Assembly (NCBI GenBank): GCA_028287185.1
Contig: JAQBQD010000052.1
Coordinates: 1 to 53,078 of the forward strand
Source of the DNA: Gemmatimonadota bacterium
GTDB lineage: Bacteria; Gemmatimonadota; Gemmatimonadetes; Longimicrobiales; Longimicrobiaceae
Length of the DNA stretch: 53,078 nt
Direction: 5' to 3'
Part shown: in pieces, positions 34,363-43,835 of the stretch
How the letters are laid out: each line of letters opens with the position of its first letter
How positions within the stretch are numbered: position 1 is the first letter of the stretch
Notes under the pieces: generated by a model
Database searches by the model: none
What the model saw: the letters and a program-made list of their open reading frames with translations, nothing else
Told to the model about the DNA's origin: nothing
Translations under genes and position numbers: made by a program

Positions 34363-35652
34363 TCAGCCAATGACGACACGGGCCATCATCTCCGCCTCGG
34401 CCACGACGTGCCCGTCCACGGTGCCGACCCCCTTCATGCGGCAGGTGGTGCCGCGGATCTGCAGCACCTCGATCTCGAACCGGATCTGGTCGCCCGGCGT
34501 CACCGGCCGGCGCCACTTCACGTTGTCCAGCGACATGAAGTAGACGACCTTGTCCTCGGGGTTGTCGATGGCGTCCAGCATCAGCAGCCCGCCCACCTGC
34601 GCCATCGCCTCGATGATCAGCACCCCTGGCATGATGGGACGGCCGGGGAAGTGGCCCACGAAGAAGGGTTCGTTGATCGTCACGTTCTTGATGCCGACGA
34701 TGCGCTTGCGCTCCTCGTACTCCACCACCCGGTCCACCAGCAGGAAGGGGTAGCGGTGGGGCAGGTACTGCAGGATCTGCTCGATGTTGAGGATGGGGCG
34801 CGACAGGGCCTTCTTCTCGGCCCGCGCGACCAGCTCCTTGGCCAGCGCCACGTTGCCCTGGTGCCCCGGCCGCTCCGCAACCACGTGCCCGTGGATGCGC
34901 GCGCCCACCAGCGCCAGGTCGCCCACGATGTCCAGCGTCTTGTGCCGCACGAACTCGTCCGCGAAGCGCAATTCCGCGCCGCCCGCGATGCCGTCGGCCG
35001 TCAGCACCACCGCCGTGTCCAGCGTGCCGCCCTGCGCCAGGCCGCGCTCGCGCATGGCCTCCACCTCGTGCTCGAAGCAGAACGTGCGCGCCGGCGCCAG
35101 CTCGTCGCCGTACGCATCCGCGCTCACCCGGAACGAGCCGAACTGCCGGCCCACCAGGGGATGGTCGAAGTCGATGGTGGTGGACACGCGGTACGAGTCC
35201 GCCGGCGCCACCACGTAGTCCGCCTGCCCCTTCGTCAGCGAGAACGACTCCGACACCACGATCACCCGGGCCGGCGCGTCCTGCTCCTGCACCCCGCAAC
35301 GGGCCAGCGCCTCGAAGAACGGCTTCGCGCTGCCGTCGCCCGCGGGCGGCTCGGCGCCGTCCATCTCCACCACCAGGTTGTCGATGCCGTGCCCCACGAC
35401 GGCCGAGAGCAGGTGCTCCACCGTGTGCACCTTCGCCTCGCCCACGCCCAGCACGGTGCCCCGGTCGGTGCTCACCACGTGCGACACGTGCGCGGGAACC
35501 TCGGGCGCGCCGTCCAGGTCCACCCGGCGGAAGACGATCCCGGTGTTCACGGGCGCGGGAAGGAGGCGCAGGCGGATGCCCCCCCCGGTATGCAGCCCCA
35601 CCCCCTCCATCTCGCCCGCCTGGGCGATCGTGTTCTGTCTCGGCGTCGTCAT
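34363..35652 (-). CDS. lpxC-fabZ: Bifunctional LpxC deacetylase / FabZ dehydratase
   Basis: 429 aa from the ATG at 35652 ([11 protein letters not shown]). Residues 1-280 are LpxC, the zinc deacetylase that commits UDP-3-acyl-GlcNAc to lipid A. GVGLHTG is the substrate loop, HTVEHLLSA carries two zinc ligands (His76, His80), and [13 protein letters not shown] is near its end. Residues about 287-429 are FabZ, the (3R)-hydroxyacyl-ACP dehydratase, with [31 protein letters not shown] (catalytic His about 334, Glu about 348). The fusion is known from Bacteroidetes and relatives. Open sequence upstream to 35868 is not family-like. It ties lipid A and fatty-acid flux together. Confidence 0.96.
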   Translation of the reverse strand: MTTPRQNTIAQAGEMEGVGLHTGGGIRLRLLPAPVNTGIVFRRVDLDGAPEVPAHVSHVVSTDRGTVLGVGEAKVHTVEHLLSAVVGHGIDNLVVEMDGAEPPAGDGSAKPFFEALARCGVQEQDAPARVIVVSESFSLTKGQADYVVAPADSYRVSTTIDFDHPLVGRQFGSFRVSADAYGDELAPARTFCFEHEVEAMRERGLAQGGTLDTAVVLTADGIAGGAELRFADEFVRHKTLDIVGDLALVGARIHGHVVAERPGHQGNVALAKELVARAEKKALSRPILNIEQILQYLPHRYPFLLVDRVVEYEERKRIVGIKNVTINEPFFVGHFPGRPIMPGVLIIEAMAQVGGLLMLDAIDNPEDKVVYFMSLDNVKWRRPVTPGDQIRFEIEVLQIRGTTCRMKGVGTVDGHVVAEAEMMARVVIG

Positions 35653-35895
35653 CAGTCCCGTCGCGTTGGCCCGCAGCCGCGGGCATCCCTTGGATCGCCG
35701 CTCTTGCGGCCGGGCGCCTCCGTCGGCGGAGCGCGCCCCTCCCTGCCCTTCGTCAGCCGTCCGGACGAATTCCCCGGGTCGGAAGTCCGTCTCTCGACCA
35801 CGGCCGATGCTCGATCTCGACGGTCCGCGCTCGACCCTGGCCCTCGACGGACGACCATCGACCGCCACCGTCGAAAACCGCGTCGCGGAAGACCG

Positions 35896-36936
35896 TCAGT
35901 CCTCCGTCCGTGCCTTCCCCAGCAGGGCGCGCTCGATCTCCCCGATCCGCTTCAGCAGCGCGGGGAGCTTGAAGACGGCTGCCTGCGCGCGCATGGCCTC
36001 CCGGTGCGGCCGCGCCGGATAGCCGGAGACGGTGGCGCCCTCCGCCACGTCCGCCGTCACGCCCGCCTGGCCGCCCACCCGGGCCCGCGCGCCGATGGTG
36101 AGGTGGCCGCCCACGCCGGCCTGCCCGCCCAGCACCGCGTAGTCGCCCACCTTCGTGCTGCCCGACACGCCCACCTGCGCGACGACGATCACGTGGCGCC
36201 CGATGCGGCAGTTATGCCCGATGTGCACCAGGTTGTCGATCTTGGTGCCGCGCCCGATCACCGTGTCGCCGATGGAGCCGCGGTCCACGGTGCTGTTCGC
36301 GCCGATCTCCACGTCCTCCTCCAGCACGCAGCGCCCCACCTGCGGCACCTTGCGGTGCTCGCCCGCGGTGAACGCGAAGCCGAAGCCGTCCGCCCCCAGC
36401 CGCGCGCCGGAATGCACGATGCTGCGAGCCCCGACCACCGTGCGATCGTACAGCGTGCAGCCGGCGTGGAGCGTGGCCCCCTCGCCGATCTCGCACCCGG
36501 CGCCGAGCACGACGTGCGCATCGACCCGGCAGCCGGCACCGAGCACGGAGCCATCGCCGACGACGGCGCACGGGCCCACGCTGGCGCCCTCGCCCACCCG
36601 CACGCCCGCGCCCAGCACGGCGGTCGGGTGGACCCCCGGCGGCGGCGGCGGCTCGGGATGGAGGAGGGGGAGGACGACGGAGAGCGCCACGTGGGCATCG
36701 GCCACCCGGACCCCGCTGCAACCCTCGGGGAGGGAGACCTCGGCCCCCGCGGGAACCAGCAGGGCCCCGGCGCGGGTGGCATGAATGTAGGCGAAGTACT
36801 TCGGGTTGGCAACGAAGGAAAGGTGCTCGGGACCGGCCTCGTCCAGGGGCGCGACGCCGCGCACCAGACGCTCCGGATCGCCGAACGCCTCGCCCCCGGT
36901 CACGCTCGCCAGCTCGGCGACGGAAAGCTCCGGCAT
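35896..36936 (-). CDS. lpxD: UDP-3-O-acylglucosamine N-acyltransferase LpxD
   Basis: 346 aa from the ATG at 36936 (MPELSVAELA). An ATG at 36981 would put the start right next to a hairpin and adds residues unlike the family. LpxD adds the second, amide-linked acyl chain. The N-terminal domain includes HLSFVANPKYFAYIHATRAGALLVP. The hexapeptide beta-helix covers about 105-310, with HIGHNCRIGRHVIVVAQVGVSG holding the catalytic His. A C-terminal helix (LPALLKRIGEIERALL) completes the trimer. It follows ompH across a strong hairpin. A 243-bp gene-free spacer, rich in TCGA, separates it from lpxC-fabZ. Confidence 0.96.
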   Translation of the reverse strand: MPELSVAELASVTGGEAFGDPERLVRGVAPLDEAGPEHLSFVANPKYFAYIHATRAGALLVPAGAEVSLPEGCSGVRVADAHVALSVVLPLLHPEPPPPPGVHPTAVLGAGVRVGEGASVGPCAVVGDGSVLGAGCRVDAHVVLGAGCEIGEGATLHAGCTLYDRTVVGARSIVHSGARLGADGFGFAFTAGEHRKVPQVGRCVLEEDVEIGANSTVDRGSIGDTVIGRGTKIDNLVHIGHNCRIGRHVIVVAQVGVSGSTKVGDYAVLGGQAGVGGHLTIGARARVGGQAGVTADVAEGATVSGYPARPHREAMRAQAAVFKLPALLKRIGEIERALLGKARTED

Positions 36937-36986
36937 GGTGCCCCGGTCGGGTGTGGACGGGTGGTGGAGGGTCTCCACCATGCAGC

Positions 36987-37017
36987 GGTGCCCACGGCCG
37001 ACAGGGCCGCGGGCACC
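36987..37017 (-). terminator. 12-bp hairpin between ompH and lpxD
   Basis: GGTGCCCACGGCC (36987-36999) pairs with GGCCGCGGGCACC (37005-37017) with one mismatch and a 5-nt loop. No T run follows on the minus strand. It may partly terminate, or stabilise the end of the ompH message and separate lpxD expression from that of bamA-ompH. Confidence 0.55.
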
Positions 37018-37041
37018 GTGAAGATAACGCGTCCGACGGAT

Positions 37042-37587
37042 TTAGTGAGAGGCTGGCGCCGCTGCCGCCGGAGCCGCCGCCTTCACCCGCGCGATCACCT
37101 GGTCCGTCAGGTCCAGGGCCGGGTCGGCGGCCAGGATGCCCGCGCTGCTCGCGTCCAGGACGAGGCCGATGTTCTGCTCCTTGCGGAGGGCCTCGATGAT
37201 CTCGTTGATGCGCTTCATCACCGGCTCCACCAGCTCCGCCTGGCGGCGCTGCGCCGTCTCCTGGATCTGCTGCACGCGGGTCTGCGCCGCCGCGTAGCGC
37301 GTCTGCAGGTCGGCCTGGCGCTGCGCCTTCACGGTCGCCGAGAGCGTCGCCTGCTGCCCCTCGAAGGCGGTCCGCTGGGCCTCGAACGACTTCTCGATGG
37401 AGTCGATCTGCGCGCGGTAGCGCGTCATGTCGGCCTCCAGGGCGTGCTGCGCCGTCTGCGCGGCGGGCGCCTCGGCCAGCACCTTCTGGCTGTTGACGTA
37501 GCCGATCTTGGTCTGCGCCGACGCGGCGGCGGAGCCGACCACCAGGGCGATCAGGGCGGCCGCGCCGCCCGAAAGGAATCGGTTCAT
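37042..37587 (-). CDS. OmpH/Skp-family periplasmic chaperone
   Basis: 181 aa from the ATG at 37587, with GGAG upstream. A signal peptide (MNRFLSGGAAALIALVVGSAAASA) is cut after about residue 24. The mature N terminus TKIGYVNSQKVLAEAP is the family's first strand; long alpha-helical arms follow (residues about 50-135, Gln/Ala-rich coiled coil), and the chain returns with EEALRKEQNIGLVLDASS-like sequence. Skp trimers hold unfolded outer-membrane proteins and deliver them to BamA. The bamA gene is directly upstream, and lpxD downstream, the classical order. Confidence 0.92.
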   Translation of the reverse strand: MNRFLSGGAAALIALVVGSAAASAQTKIGYVNSQKVLAEAPAAQTAQHALEADMTRYRAQIDSIEKSFEAQRTAFEGQQATLSATVKAQRQADLQTRYAAAQTRVQQIQETAQRRQAELVEPVMKRINEIIEALRKEQNIGLVLDASSAGILAADPALDLTDQVIARVKAAAPAAAAPASH

Positions 37588-37657
37588 CACTGCACTCCGA
37601 AAGAATGGGAGGTGGGGGTCGCGGGGCGGAAGGCCCGCCGCCGCTGGGGAACAGCCC

Positions 37658-37690
37658 GCGCGCCCCGGCCTCCGCGAGGTCGGGGCGCGC
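37658..37690 (-). terminator. Long hairpin between bamA and ompH
   Basis: GCGCGCCCCG (37658-37667) pairs perfectly with CGGGGCGCGC (37681-37690). The loop continues the stem (a G-T wobble, then CCTC with GAGG), leaving a 3-nt loop CGC. It lies 20 bp after the bamA stop. It lacks a T run, so it may attenuate or protect mRNA ends more than fully terminate. Confidence 0.6.
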
Positions 37691-37710
37691 ACTGCAGCGA
37701 GCATCCGGGG

Positions 37711-40185
37711 CTAGAAGCCCTGGCCCAGCTTGAAGTGGATCTGCCACGCCGGCTTCGGCAGGTCGAAGCCGTAGCCGACGTCGATGCCGATGGCGCCCAG
37801 GAACGGCGTCACCACCGTCGCGCCGAAGCCGGCGCTGCGGAACAGCCGCGTCGGGTCCACCTGGCGCACGTTCGCCCAGTTGTTGCCGGCGTCGGTGAAC
37901 ACCGAGAGCGAGAGCGCGTCGCTCACCCGCAGCGCCGTCTCCGCCGTCAGCGTCATGTAGGCGTTGCCCAGGCAGGCGCGCGTGAACTGCGTCTCGCAGG
38001 CCGCGCTGTAGCCCGCCGGCGTGATGGTGCGCTCCTTGTACCCGCGCAGCGGCTGGCCGAACTGCACGCCGCCCACGTAGAAGGTCTCGAAGGGGAAGAG
38101 CCGCACGTCGCCGAAGATGGCGCCGCCGTTCGCCTTCAGCCCCATGGTGAGGCGAAGCGGCCGCGCGCCGCTGCCGATGTGGCCGATGGGCACCCACCAC
38201 TCCGTCTCGCCCGTCACCTTCTGGTAGTTGCCGCTGCCGCCCAGGGGCCCGCCCGTCTGGCCCAGCGACAGCGCCTGCCGCGTGCCCGAGGTGGGGAAGA
38301 GCGGGTGGTTCTTGGTGTCGCGGGTGATGCCCATGGACAGCGTGCTGGCGGTGGCGTCCGGCTGGCAGAAGATGTTCAGGTCGTCGCCCGCCGTGCAGCC
38401 CAGGTCGTCCAGGTTGGTGAAGTGCGTGCGCGACAGCGAGTAGCCCACGAAGGCCCGCGTGCGCAGCAGCCCCGGGACGGGGATCCCGAACTGCAGCTCG
38501 CCGCCGGTGCGCGTCCGCCGCCCGTTGTCGAACGACGAGTAGCGGTCGCCCGTGCTGTACAGCGAGATGCTGCCGGAGTTTCGCGTGCCGAAGAGCGCCG
38601 GGTCCGAGTACGACAGCTCCAGCGTGCTGCGGCCCGCGCCGTACTCCACGCGCACGCTCGCGTTCTTGCCCTGGCCGAACAGGTTGGGCTGGCTGTATCC
38701 CAGGAAGCCCGAGAAGCCGCCGCCGCGCCCGCCGTACCCGCCGCCGATCACCGTTCCGAAGTTCACGTTGCCCGTGTTCTTCTCCTTCACGTGGAAGACG
38801 ATGTCCACCACCCCCGAGTCCGGTTCCGGAAGGATCTCCGGCTGCGTCATGGGCGTCTCGAAGAAGCCGAGGCCCGTGAGCGCCTGGTAGCTCTGGATGA
38901 GGGCGTCCTCGTTGTACACGTCGCCGGGCAGCACCCAGATGCGGTCGCGCATCACCCGCTCGTGGGTGTTGGTGTTGCCCACGAAGCTGATGCGGCGGAT
39001 GTAGAACGGGCTCTTCTCCGAGATGGCCCAGGTCACGTTCACCGTGGGCTCCGCGCCCGCCGCCGCCGGCACGCGGTCCACCACCGGCTCCACGTCGGCG
39101 AAGAGGTAGCCCTCGTTCTTGTACATCTGCTGCACCTGCCGCGTCGCGTCGTCCAGCGCCGCGCGGTCGAACACCTCGCCCTGCTCCCGCTCGCTGGTGC
39201 CGCCGAAGGGTAGGCCCAGCACGGAGCGGTGCTGCACCGTGAACAGCTTGCTCAGGTCGTCCGTGGGAAAGCGCGAGTTGCCCACCACCCGGAACTCGCC
39301 CAGGCGGTACTGCGGCCCCTCGCTCACCCGCACCACCAGGCGCGCCTTCCCCGTCTCGGGGTCCACCACCAGGGTGTCGCCCTCCACCGCGAAGTCGATG
39401 TACCCGTGCGAGCCGTAGAAGTCGGGCAGGCTGGTGCGCAGGTCCGTGTCGAACGTCTCGCGGTCGAACTTGCCGGCGCGGAACCACCAGAAGCCCTCCT
39501 TGCGGGTCTTCATGGCCGCCCGCAGCGCCGCATCCGAGAAGTGCGCGTTGCCCTCGAAGTCGATGTCCGCGATGGCCAGGAGGTTGCCCTCGCGCACGTT
39601 GAACACCAGCCGGAACGAGTGCTCCTCGCCGGGCACCGCCACCAGGGCCGTGTCCACCGAGACGAGCTGGATCCCCTTCTTGGCCAGCAGGTCGCGGATC
39701 ATCTTGCGGGCGGCCGCCACGCGCGCGGGGTCCAGCGGCGCGTTCTCGCGCAGCTTCACCGTGTCGCGCACCGTCTTGCCCGCCAGCGAGCGCAGGCCGC
39801 GGAACTCGATGGCGGTGATGAAGGGGCGCTCCGTCACGTCCAGCACCACCGCCGTGTGGCCGGCGGCCGTGGGACGGATGGAGACGGCCACGTGGTCGAA
39901 GTTGCCCGTGCCCATCATCCGGTGGATGACGCGCTGCACCTCGCCCGCATCCACCGCCCCGCCAGGGCGCAGCCCCGACGAGGCGCGCACCACCGCCTCC
40001 GAGAGCCGTGCGCTGCCGCGCACCAGCACCGTGTCCACGACCAGGGACACGGGCTGCGCGGACGCGTCGGGGGCCGGGCGGGTGGGGTTCTGGGCGTGCG
40101 CTGCGCGGAAGGAGAGCGCGAGGGCCAAGCTGAGGAGGGCCGCCGAAGCGGCCCCCCTGCACGTCCTGCCGAAGACCGATTCCAT
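37711..40185 (-). CDS. bamA: Outer membrane protein assembly factor BamA
   Basis: 824 aa. BamA folds beta-barrel proteins into the outer membrane. The ATG at 40185 shares one base with the clpC stop (TGATG). Signal peptide at residues 1-28 (ending AAHAQ). Five POTRA-like repeats span about 45-420 (for example FITAIEFRGLRSLAGKTVRD, LAIADIDFEGNAHFSDAALR, YIRRISFVGNTNTHERVMRD). The barrel follows, with VNFGTVIGGGYGGRGGGFSG, LGYSQPNLFGQG and GGVQFGQPLRGY (the RGY-type lid motif). It ends in Phe (KLGQGF), the usual insertion signal. Two Cys pairs in extracellular loops (DDLGCTAGDDLNIFC; AACETQFTRAC) are an unusual feature that could form disulfides. Confidence 0.96.
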   Translation of the reverse strand: MESVFGRTCRGAASAALLSLALALSFRAAHAQNPTRPAPDASAQPVSLVVDTVLVRGSARLSEAVVRASSGLRPGGAVDAGEVQRVIHRMMGTGNFDHVAVSIRPTAAGHTAVVLDVTERPFITAIEFRGLRSLAGKTVRDTVKLRENAPLDPARVAAARKMIRDLLAKKGIQLVSVDTALVAVPGEEHSFRLVFNVREGNLLAIADIDFEGNAHFSDAALRAAMKTRKEGFWWFRAGKFDRETFDTDLRTSLPDFYGSHGYIDFAVEGDTLVVDPETGKARLVVRVSEGPQYRLGEFRVVGNSRFPTDDLSKLFTVQHRSVLGLPFGGTSEREQGEVFDRAALDDATRQVQQMYKNEGYLFADVEPVVDRVPAAAGAEPTVNVTWAISEKSPFYIRRISFVGNTNTHERVMRDRIWVLPGDVYNEDALIQSYQALTGLGFFETPMTQPEILPEPDSGVVDIVFHVKEKNTGNVNFGTVIGGGYGGRGGGFSGFLGYSQPNLFGQGKNASVRVEYGAGRSTLELSYSDPALFGTRNSGSISLYSTGDRYSSFDNGRRTRTGGELQFGIPVPGLLRTRAFVGYSLSRTHFTNLDDLGCTAGDDLNIFCQPDATASTLSMGITRDTKNHPLFPTSGTRQALSLGQTGGPLGGSGNYQKVTGETEWWVPIGHIGSGARPLRLTMGLKANGGAIFGDVRLFPFETFYVGGVQFGQPLRGYKERTITPAGYSAACETQFTRACLGNAYMTLTAETALRVSDALSLSVFTDAGNNWANVRQVDPTRLFRSAGFGATVVTPFLGAIGIDVGYGFDLPKPAWQIHFKLGQGF

Positions 40186-42662
40186 CACGTCGTCGTTGAA
40201 GAGGGAACCCTGAACGCGAGGGACTGCTTGTCCTCCGAGACCGTCACCTCGATCTCGTCGCCCGCGGAGAACTCGGCCATCAGGATCTTCTCCGAGAGCG
40301 GGTCCTCGAGGTAGCGCTGGATCGCGCGGCGGATGGGCCGCGCGCCGAACTTCTCGTCGTACCCGTGCTCGATCATGAAGTCCACGGCCGCGTCGGTGAG
40401 CTTCAGCTTCAGCTCCTCCTCCTTCAGGCGCGTCTCCACGTCGGCCAGCAGGTTGTGGATGATCCGGCCGATCTGCTCGCGGCTCAGCGAGTGGAAGACG
40501 ATCGTGTCGTCCAGCCGGTTGATGAACTCCGGGTTGAACGCGCGCTCGATCTCCTCCTTGACCTTCTCCTCCATCCGGTCGAACGCCGACTGGTCGCTCG
40601 AGGTGTGGAAGCCCAGCCCCGCGCCCTTGCCGATGTCGCGGGCGCCCAGGTTGGAGGTCATGATGATGACCGTGTTCTTGAAGTCGATCACCCGGCCGTA
40701 GTTGTCCGTCAGGTGCCCCTCGTCCAGCACCTGCAGGAGGATGTTGAAGACGTCCGGGTGCGCCTTCTCGATCTCGTCCAGCAGCACCACCGAGTAGGGC
40801 TTGCGGCGGACGGCCTTGGTGAGCGTGCCCGAGTCCTCGTAGCCGACGTACCCCGGAGGCGCGCCGATGAGCCGCGACACCGAGAACTTCTCCATGTACT
40901 CCGACATGTCCACGCGGATCAGCGCGTTCTTGTCGGCGAACATGAACTCGGCGAGCGCGCGGGCCAGCTCCGTCTTGCCGACGCCCGTGGGCCCGGCGAA
41001 GATGAACGAGCCGATGGGCCGCTTGGGATCCTTGAGCCCCGCCCGCGAGCGGCGGATGGCGCGCGAGATCGCCTGGATGGCGCGGTCCTGCCCCACCACG
41101 CGGCGGTGCAGCTCGTCCTCCATCCCCACCAGGCGCGCCGTCTCGGCCTGCTTGAGCCGCGTCACGGGGATCCCCGTCCAGCGCGACACGATGAAGGCGA
41201 TGTTCTCCTCCGAGAGCGAGGGCCGGTTGGTGCGGCGCTCCTCTTCCCACGCCTTCTCGCGCTCGGCGATGCGGCGCTGCAGCTCGCGCTCGTGGTCGCG
41301 CAGCTCGGCCGCGCGCTCGAAGTCCTGGTCGCGGATGGCCTCGTCCTTCTTCTTGGCCAGCTCGTCCAGGTCCTTCTTGAGGTCCGACACCTCGGGGGGC
41401 GGCACCTGCGTCGCCAGCCGGGCGCGGGCCCCCGCCTCGTCGATCACGTCGATGGCCTTGTCCGGCAGGAAGCGGTCGGTGATGTAGCGCTCCGACAGCT
41501 TCACGGCGGCTTCGATCACCTCGTCCGTGATCTTGATGCGGTGGTGCTCCTCGTAGTGCGTGCGGAGCCCCTTCACGATCTCGATCGCCTCGTCGACGGA
41601 GGGCGGGTCGACCGCGACGGTCTGGAAGCGGCGCTCCAGGGCACCGTCCTTCTCGATGTACTTGCGGTACTCGTTGAGCGTGCTGGCGCCCACGCACTGC
41701 AGCTCGCCCCGGGCGAGCGCCGGCTTCAGCATGTTGCTGGCGTCGATGGCGCCCTCGGCGGCGCCGGCGCCCACCAGCGTGTGCAGCTCGTCGATGAAGA
41801 GGATGATGTTCTTGTTCTGGCTGATCTCGTTCATCACCGCCTTGAGCCGCTCCTCGAACTGGCCGCGGTACTTGGTGCCGGCGATGACGGCCGCCATGTC
41901 CAGCGACAGCACGCGGTAGTCTCGCAGGCTGTCGGGGCACTTGTTCTCGGCGATGAGCTGCGCCAGCCCCTCCACGATCGCCGTCTTGCCCACGCCGGGC
42001 TCGCCGATCAGGACGGGGTTGTTCTTCTTGCGCCGCGACAGGATCTCCATCACCCGCTCGATCTCCTCCGCGCGGCCGATGGTGGGGTCCAGCTCGCCCT
42101 GGCGCGCCAGCTCCGTCAGGTCGCGGCAGAAGTGGTCCAGCGCCGGCGTCTTGCTCTTCTTCTCGCCCTTGGGCGTGGGCGTGCCGCCCGAGGCCGCCGT
42201 GCTGCTGGCGGGCGCCGAGCTGGGCTCGGAGCCCAGGAGCTTGAGCGTCTCGCGGCGCGCGTCCTCCAGCGTCACCCCCAGCTGGCCCAGCACCTCGGCG
42301 GCGATCCCCTTCTCCTCGCGCAGCAGGCCCAGCAGAAGGTGCTCGGTGCCCACGTACGAGTGGTTGAGCTCGCGGGCCTCGGCCATGGCGAACTCCAGCA
42401 CCTTCTTGGCGCGCGAGGTGTAGGGCAGCTCGCCCAGGGCGATGGTCGCCTTGCCGCGCCGCACCGACTCCTCGACCTTCTCCTGCACGTTCTCCAGGTC
42501 CACCTGCAGGTTGTTGAGCACGGCCGCGGCCACGCCCTCGCCCTCGCGGATCAGCCCGAGCAGGATGTGCTCGGTTCCCACGTAGTCGTGCTGGAGCCGG
42601 ATCGCTTCCTCGCGCGCCATCGCGAGCACCTTCCGAACCCGGTCGGTAAAGTTGTAGTTCAT
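40185..42662 (-). CDS. clpC: ClpC-type AAA+ unfoldase
   Basis: 825 aa from the ATG at 42662, preceded by AAGGGTG. It unfolds proteins for ClpP. Two N-terminal repeats ([42 protein letters not shown]) bind adaptors. The first AAA domain has GEPGVGKT and [24 protein letters not shown]; the UVR-like middle segment ([17 protein letters not shown]) marks ClpC apart from ClpB/ClpA. The second AAA domain has [13 protein letters not shown] and [15 protein letters not shown] sequence. It follows mcsB by 40 bp, as in the Firmicutes clpC operon, though no ctsR is present. Confidence 0.96.
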   Translation of the reverse strand: MNYNFTDRVRKVLAMAREEAIRLQHDYVGTEHILLGLIREGEGVAAAVLNNLQVDLENVQEKVEESVRRGKATIALGELPYTSRAKKVLEFAMAEARELNHSYVGTEHLLLGLLREEKGIAAEVLGQLGVTLEDARRETLKLLGSEPSSAPASSTAASGGTPTPKGEKKSKTPALDHFCRDLTELARQGELDPTIGRAEEIERVMEILSRRKKNNPVLIGEPGVGKTAIVEGLAQLIAENKCPDSLRDYRVLSLDMAAVIAGTKYRGQFEERLKAVMNEISQNKNIILFIDELHTLVGAGAAEGAIDASNMLKPALARGELQCVGASTLNEYRKYIEKDGALERRFQTVAVDPPSVDEAIEIVKGLRTHYEEHHRIKITDEVIEAAVKLSERYITDRFLPDKAIDVIDEAGARARLATQVPPPEVSDLKKDLDELAKKKDEAIRDQDFERAAELRDHERELQRRIAEREKAWEEERRTNRPSLSEENIAFIVSRWTGIPVTRLKQAETARLVGMEDELHRRVVGQDRAIQAISRAIRRSRAGLKDPKRPIGSFIFAGPTGVGKTELARALAEFMFADKNALIRVDMSEYMEKFSVSRLIGAPPGYVGYEDSGTLTKAVRRKPYSVVLLDEIEKAHPDVFNILLQVLDEGHLTDNYGRVIDFKNTVIIMTSNLGARDIGKGAGLGFHTSSDQSAFDRMEEKVKEEIERAFNPEFINRLDDTIVFHSLSREQIGRIIHNLLADVETRLKEEELKLKLTDAAVDFMIEHGYDEKFGARPIRRAIQRYLEDPLSEKILMAEFSAGDEIEVTVSEDKQSLAFRVPSSTTT

Positions 42663-42702
42663 AGCACCCTTTTCAGTCCGAAGCGTCCTTGAAGGCCCCT
42701 GC

Positions 42703-43818
42703 CTACGCGGGTCCGCCGCCGTGCCCCGGGTGCCCGGTCGCACCGCGCTCCTCGCCGGCCAGCGCCTCACGCACGAAAGAGGCCCGGCGCACGTCCGCCT
42801 CCCCGTCCGGAAGCGGGTCGTCTGCTGCGTGCTGAAGGTGGGCGGCCTGGCTGAATATCATGATTCGGTTCAGCACGTATACACTGAGGTTTGGGATTAG
42901 TTTCAGCCCAACGCCCAGCCGCACGCCGCTCAAAAGGTTCATCACCTCCTCGAACGAAGCCGAGCGCGCGTGCCTCAGAAGGCCGTACGCGCGCCACACC
43001 TTGTCCTCGATCACGGTGGGCGCGTCGCGCAGCAGGACGGCCCGCGCGTCGCTCTCGTACTGCACCACCTTCTGCACGATGCGCTGCAGGTGGTCGATCA
43101 GGTCCTCCTCGCTCTTGCCCAGCGTGGTCTGGTTGCTGATCTGGAAGAAGTTGCCCACCACCTCGCTCCCCTCGCCGTACAGCCCGCGGAAGGTGAGCCC
43201 CACCTGCGAGATGCCCTGGAGCACCTTGCCGATCTCCTGCGTCAGCACCAGGCCGGGCAGGTGCATCAGGACCGAGGCCCGCAACCCGGTGCCCACGTTC
43301 GTGGGGCACGAAGTCAGGTAGCCGAACTCGGGGTGGAAGGCGTACGGCAGGTGCGCGCCCAGCTCGTCGTCCAGGCGGTCGATGGAGCGCCACGCGTCGC
43401 GCAGGCGGAAGCCCCCCAGGAAGCTCTGGAGCCGCAGGTGGTCCTCCTCGTTCACCATCACGCTCAGCGGCTCGGCCTCGCTCAGGATGATGGCGGCGTC
43501 GGACGCGGGCTCGCCCGCGGCGCCCGCCACCAGCTCGCGGCTCACCAGGTGGCGCTCCACCAGGAGCTGGCGCGTGCCGGCGGCCAGCGAGGGCAGGACG
43601 AGCGTCGTCGACCCCTGCAGGGGCTTGGTCTGCGCGGCGGCCTCGCCGGCCAGGCGAAGCACGGCCTGCCGGTCGGATGCGTCCGCGCGGGCGCCGAAGC
43701 GGAAGCCGTGGAGGTTGCGCGCCAGGCGGATGCGCGTGGACAGCACGATGTCCGCGTGCGGCCCGTCGTCGCGCAGCCACGAGAGGCCGGCCTCCACGTG
43801 CCGGGGAAGCTGCTGCAT
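42703..43818 (-). CDS. mcsB: Protein-arginine kinase McsB
   Basis: 371 aa from the ATG at 43818. McsB phosphorylates arginines on damaged proteins and marks them for ClpC-ClpP. It has the phosphagen-kinase fold: IVLSTRIRLARNLHGFRF (ATP phosphate binding), NEEDHLRLQSF (residues 123-133, guanidino-binding Glu), TSCPTNVGTGLRAS with the reactive Cys171, and SVYVLNRIMIFSQAAHLQ near the end. The last 40 residues (PLPDGEADVRRASFVREA) are an extra tail with a His/Gly-rich end. It lies between mcsA and clpC. Confidence 0.95.
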   Translation of the reverse strand: MQQLPRHVEAGLSWLRDDGPHADIVLSTRIRLARNLHGFRFGARADASDRQAVLRLAGEAAAQTKPLQGSTTLVLPSLAAGTRQLLVERHLVSRELVAGAAGEPASDAAIILSEAEPLSVMVNEEDHLRLQSFLGGFRLRDAWRSIDRLDDELGAHLPYAFHPEFGYLTSCPTNVGTGLRASVLMHLPGLVLTQEIGKVLQGISQVGLTFRGLYGEGSEVVGNFFQISNQTTLGKSEEDLIDHLQRIVQKVVQYESDARAVLLRDAPTVIEDKVWRAYGLLRHARSASFEEVMNLLSGVRLGVGLKLIPNLSVYVLNRIMIFSQAAHLQHAADDPLPDGEADVRRASFVREALAGEERGATGHPGHGGGPA

Positions 43819-43835
43819 GGGTGTGGTTCCCCTCC

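Noticed and set aside
33781..39213. A 1,810-codon open frame on the plus strand through the lpx-bamA genes
   Set aside because: It lies antisense to well-identified genes and its translation is rich in His, Arg, Leu and Val without any domain; such frames are a by-product of very high GC at third positions. The same applies to long frames at 751-3918 (-), 8816-11863 (+) and 40365-42692 (+).
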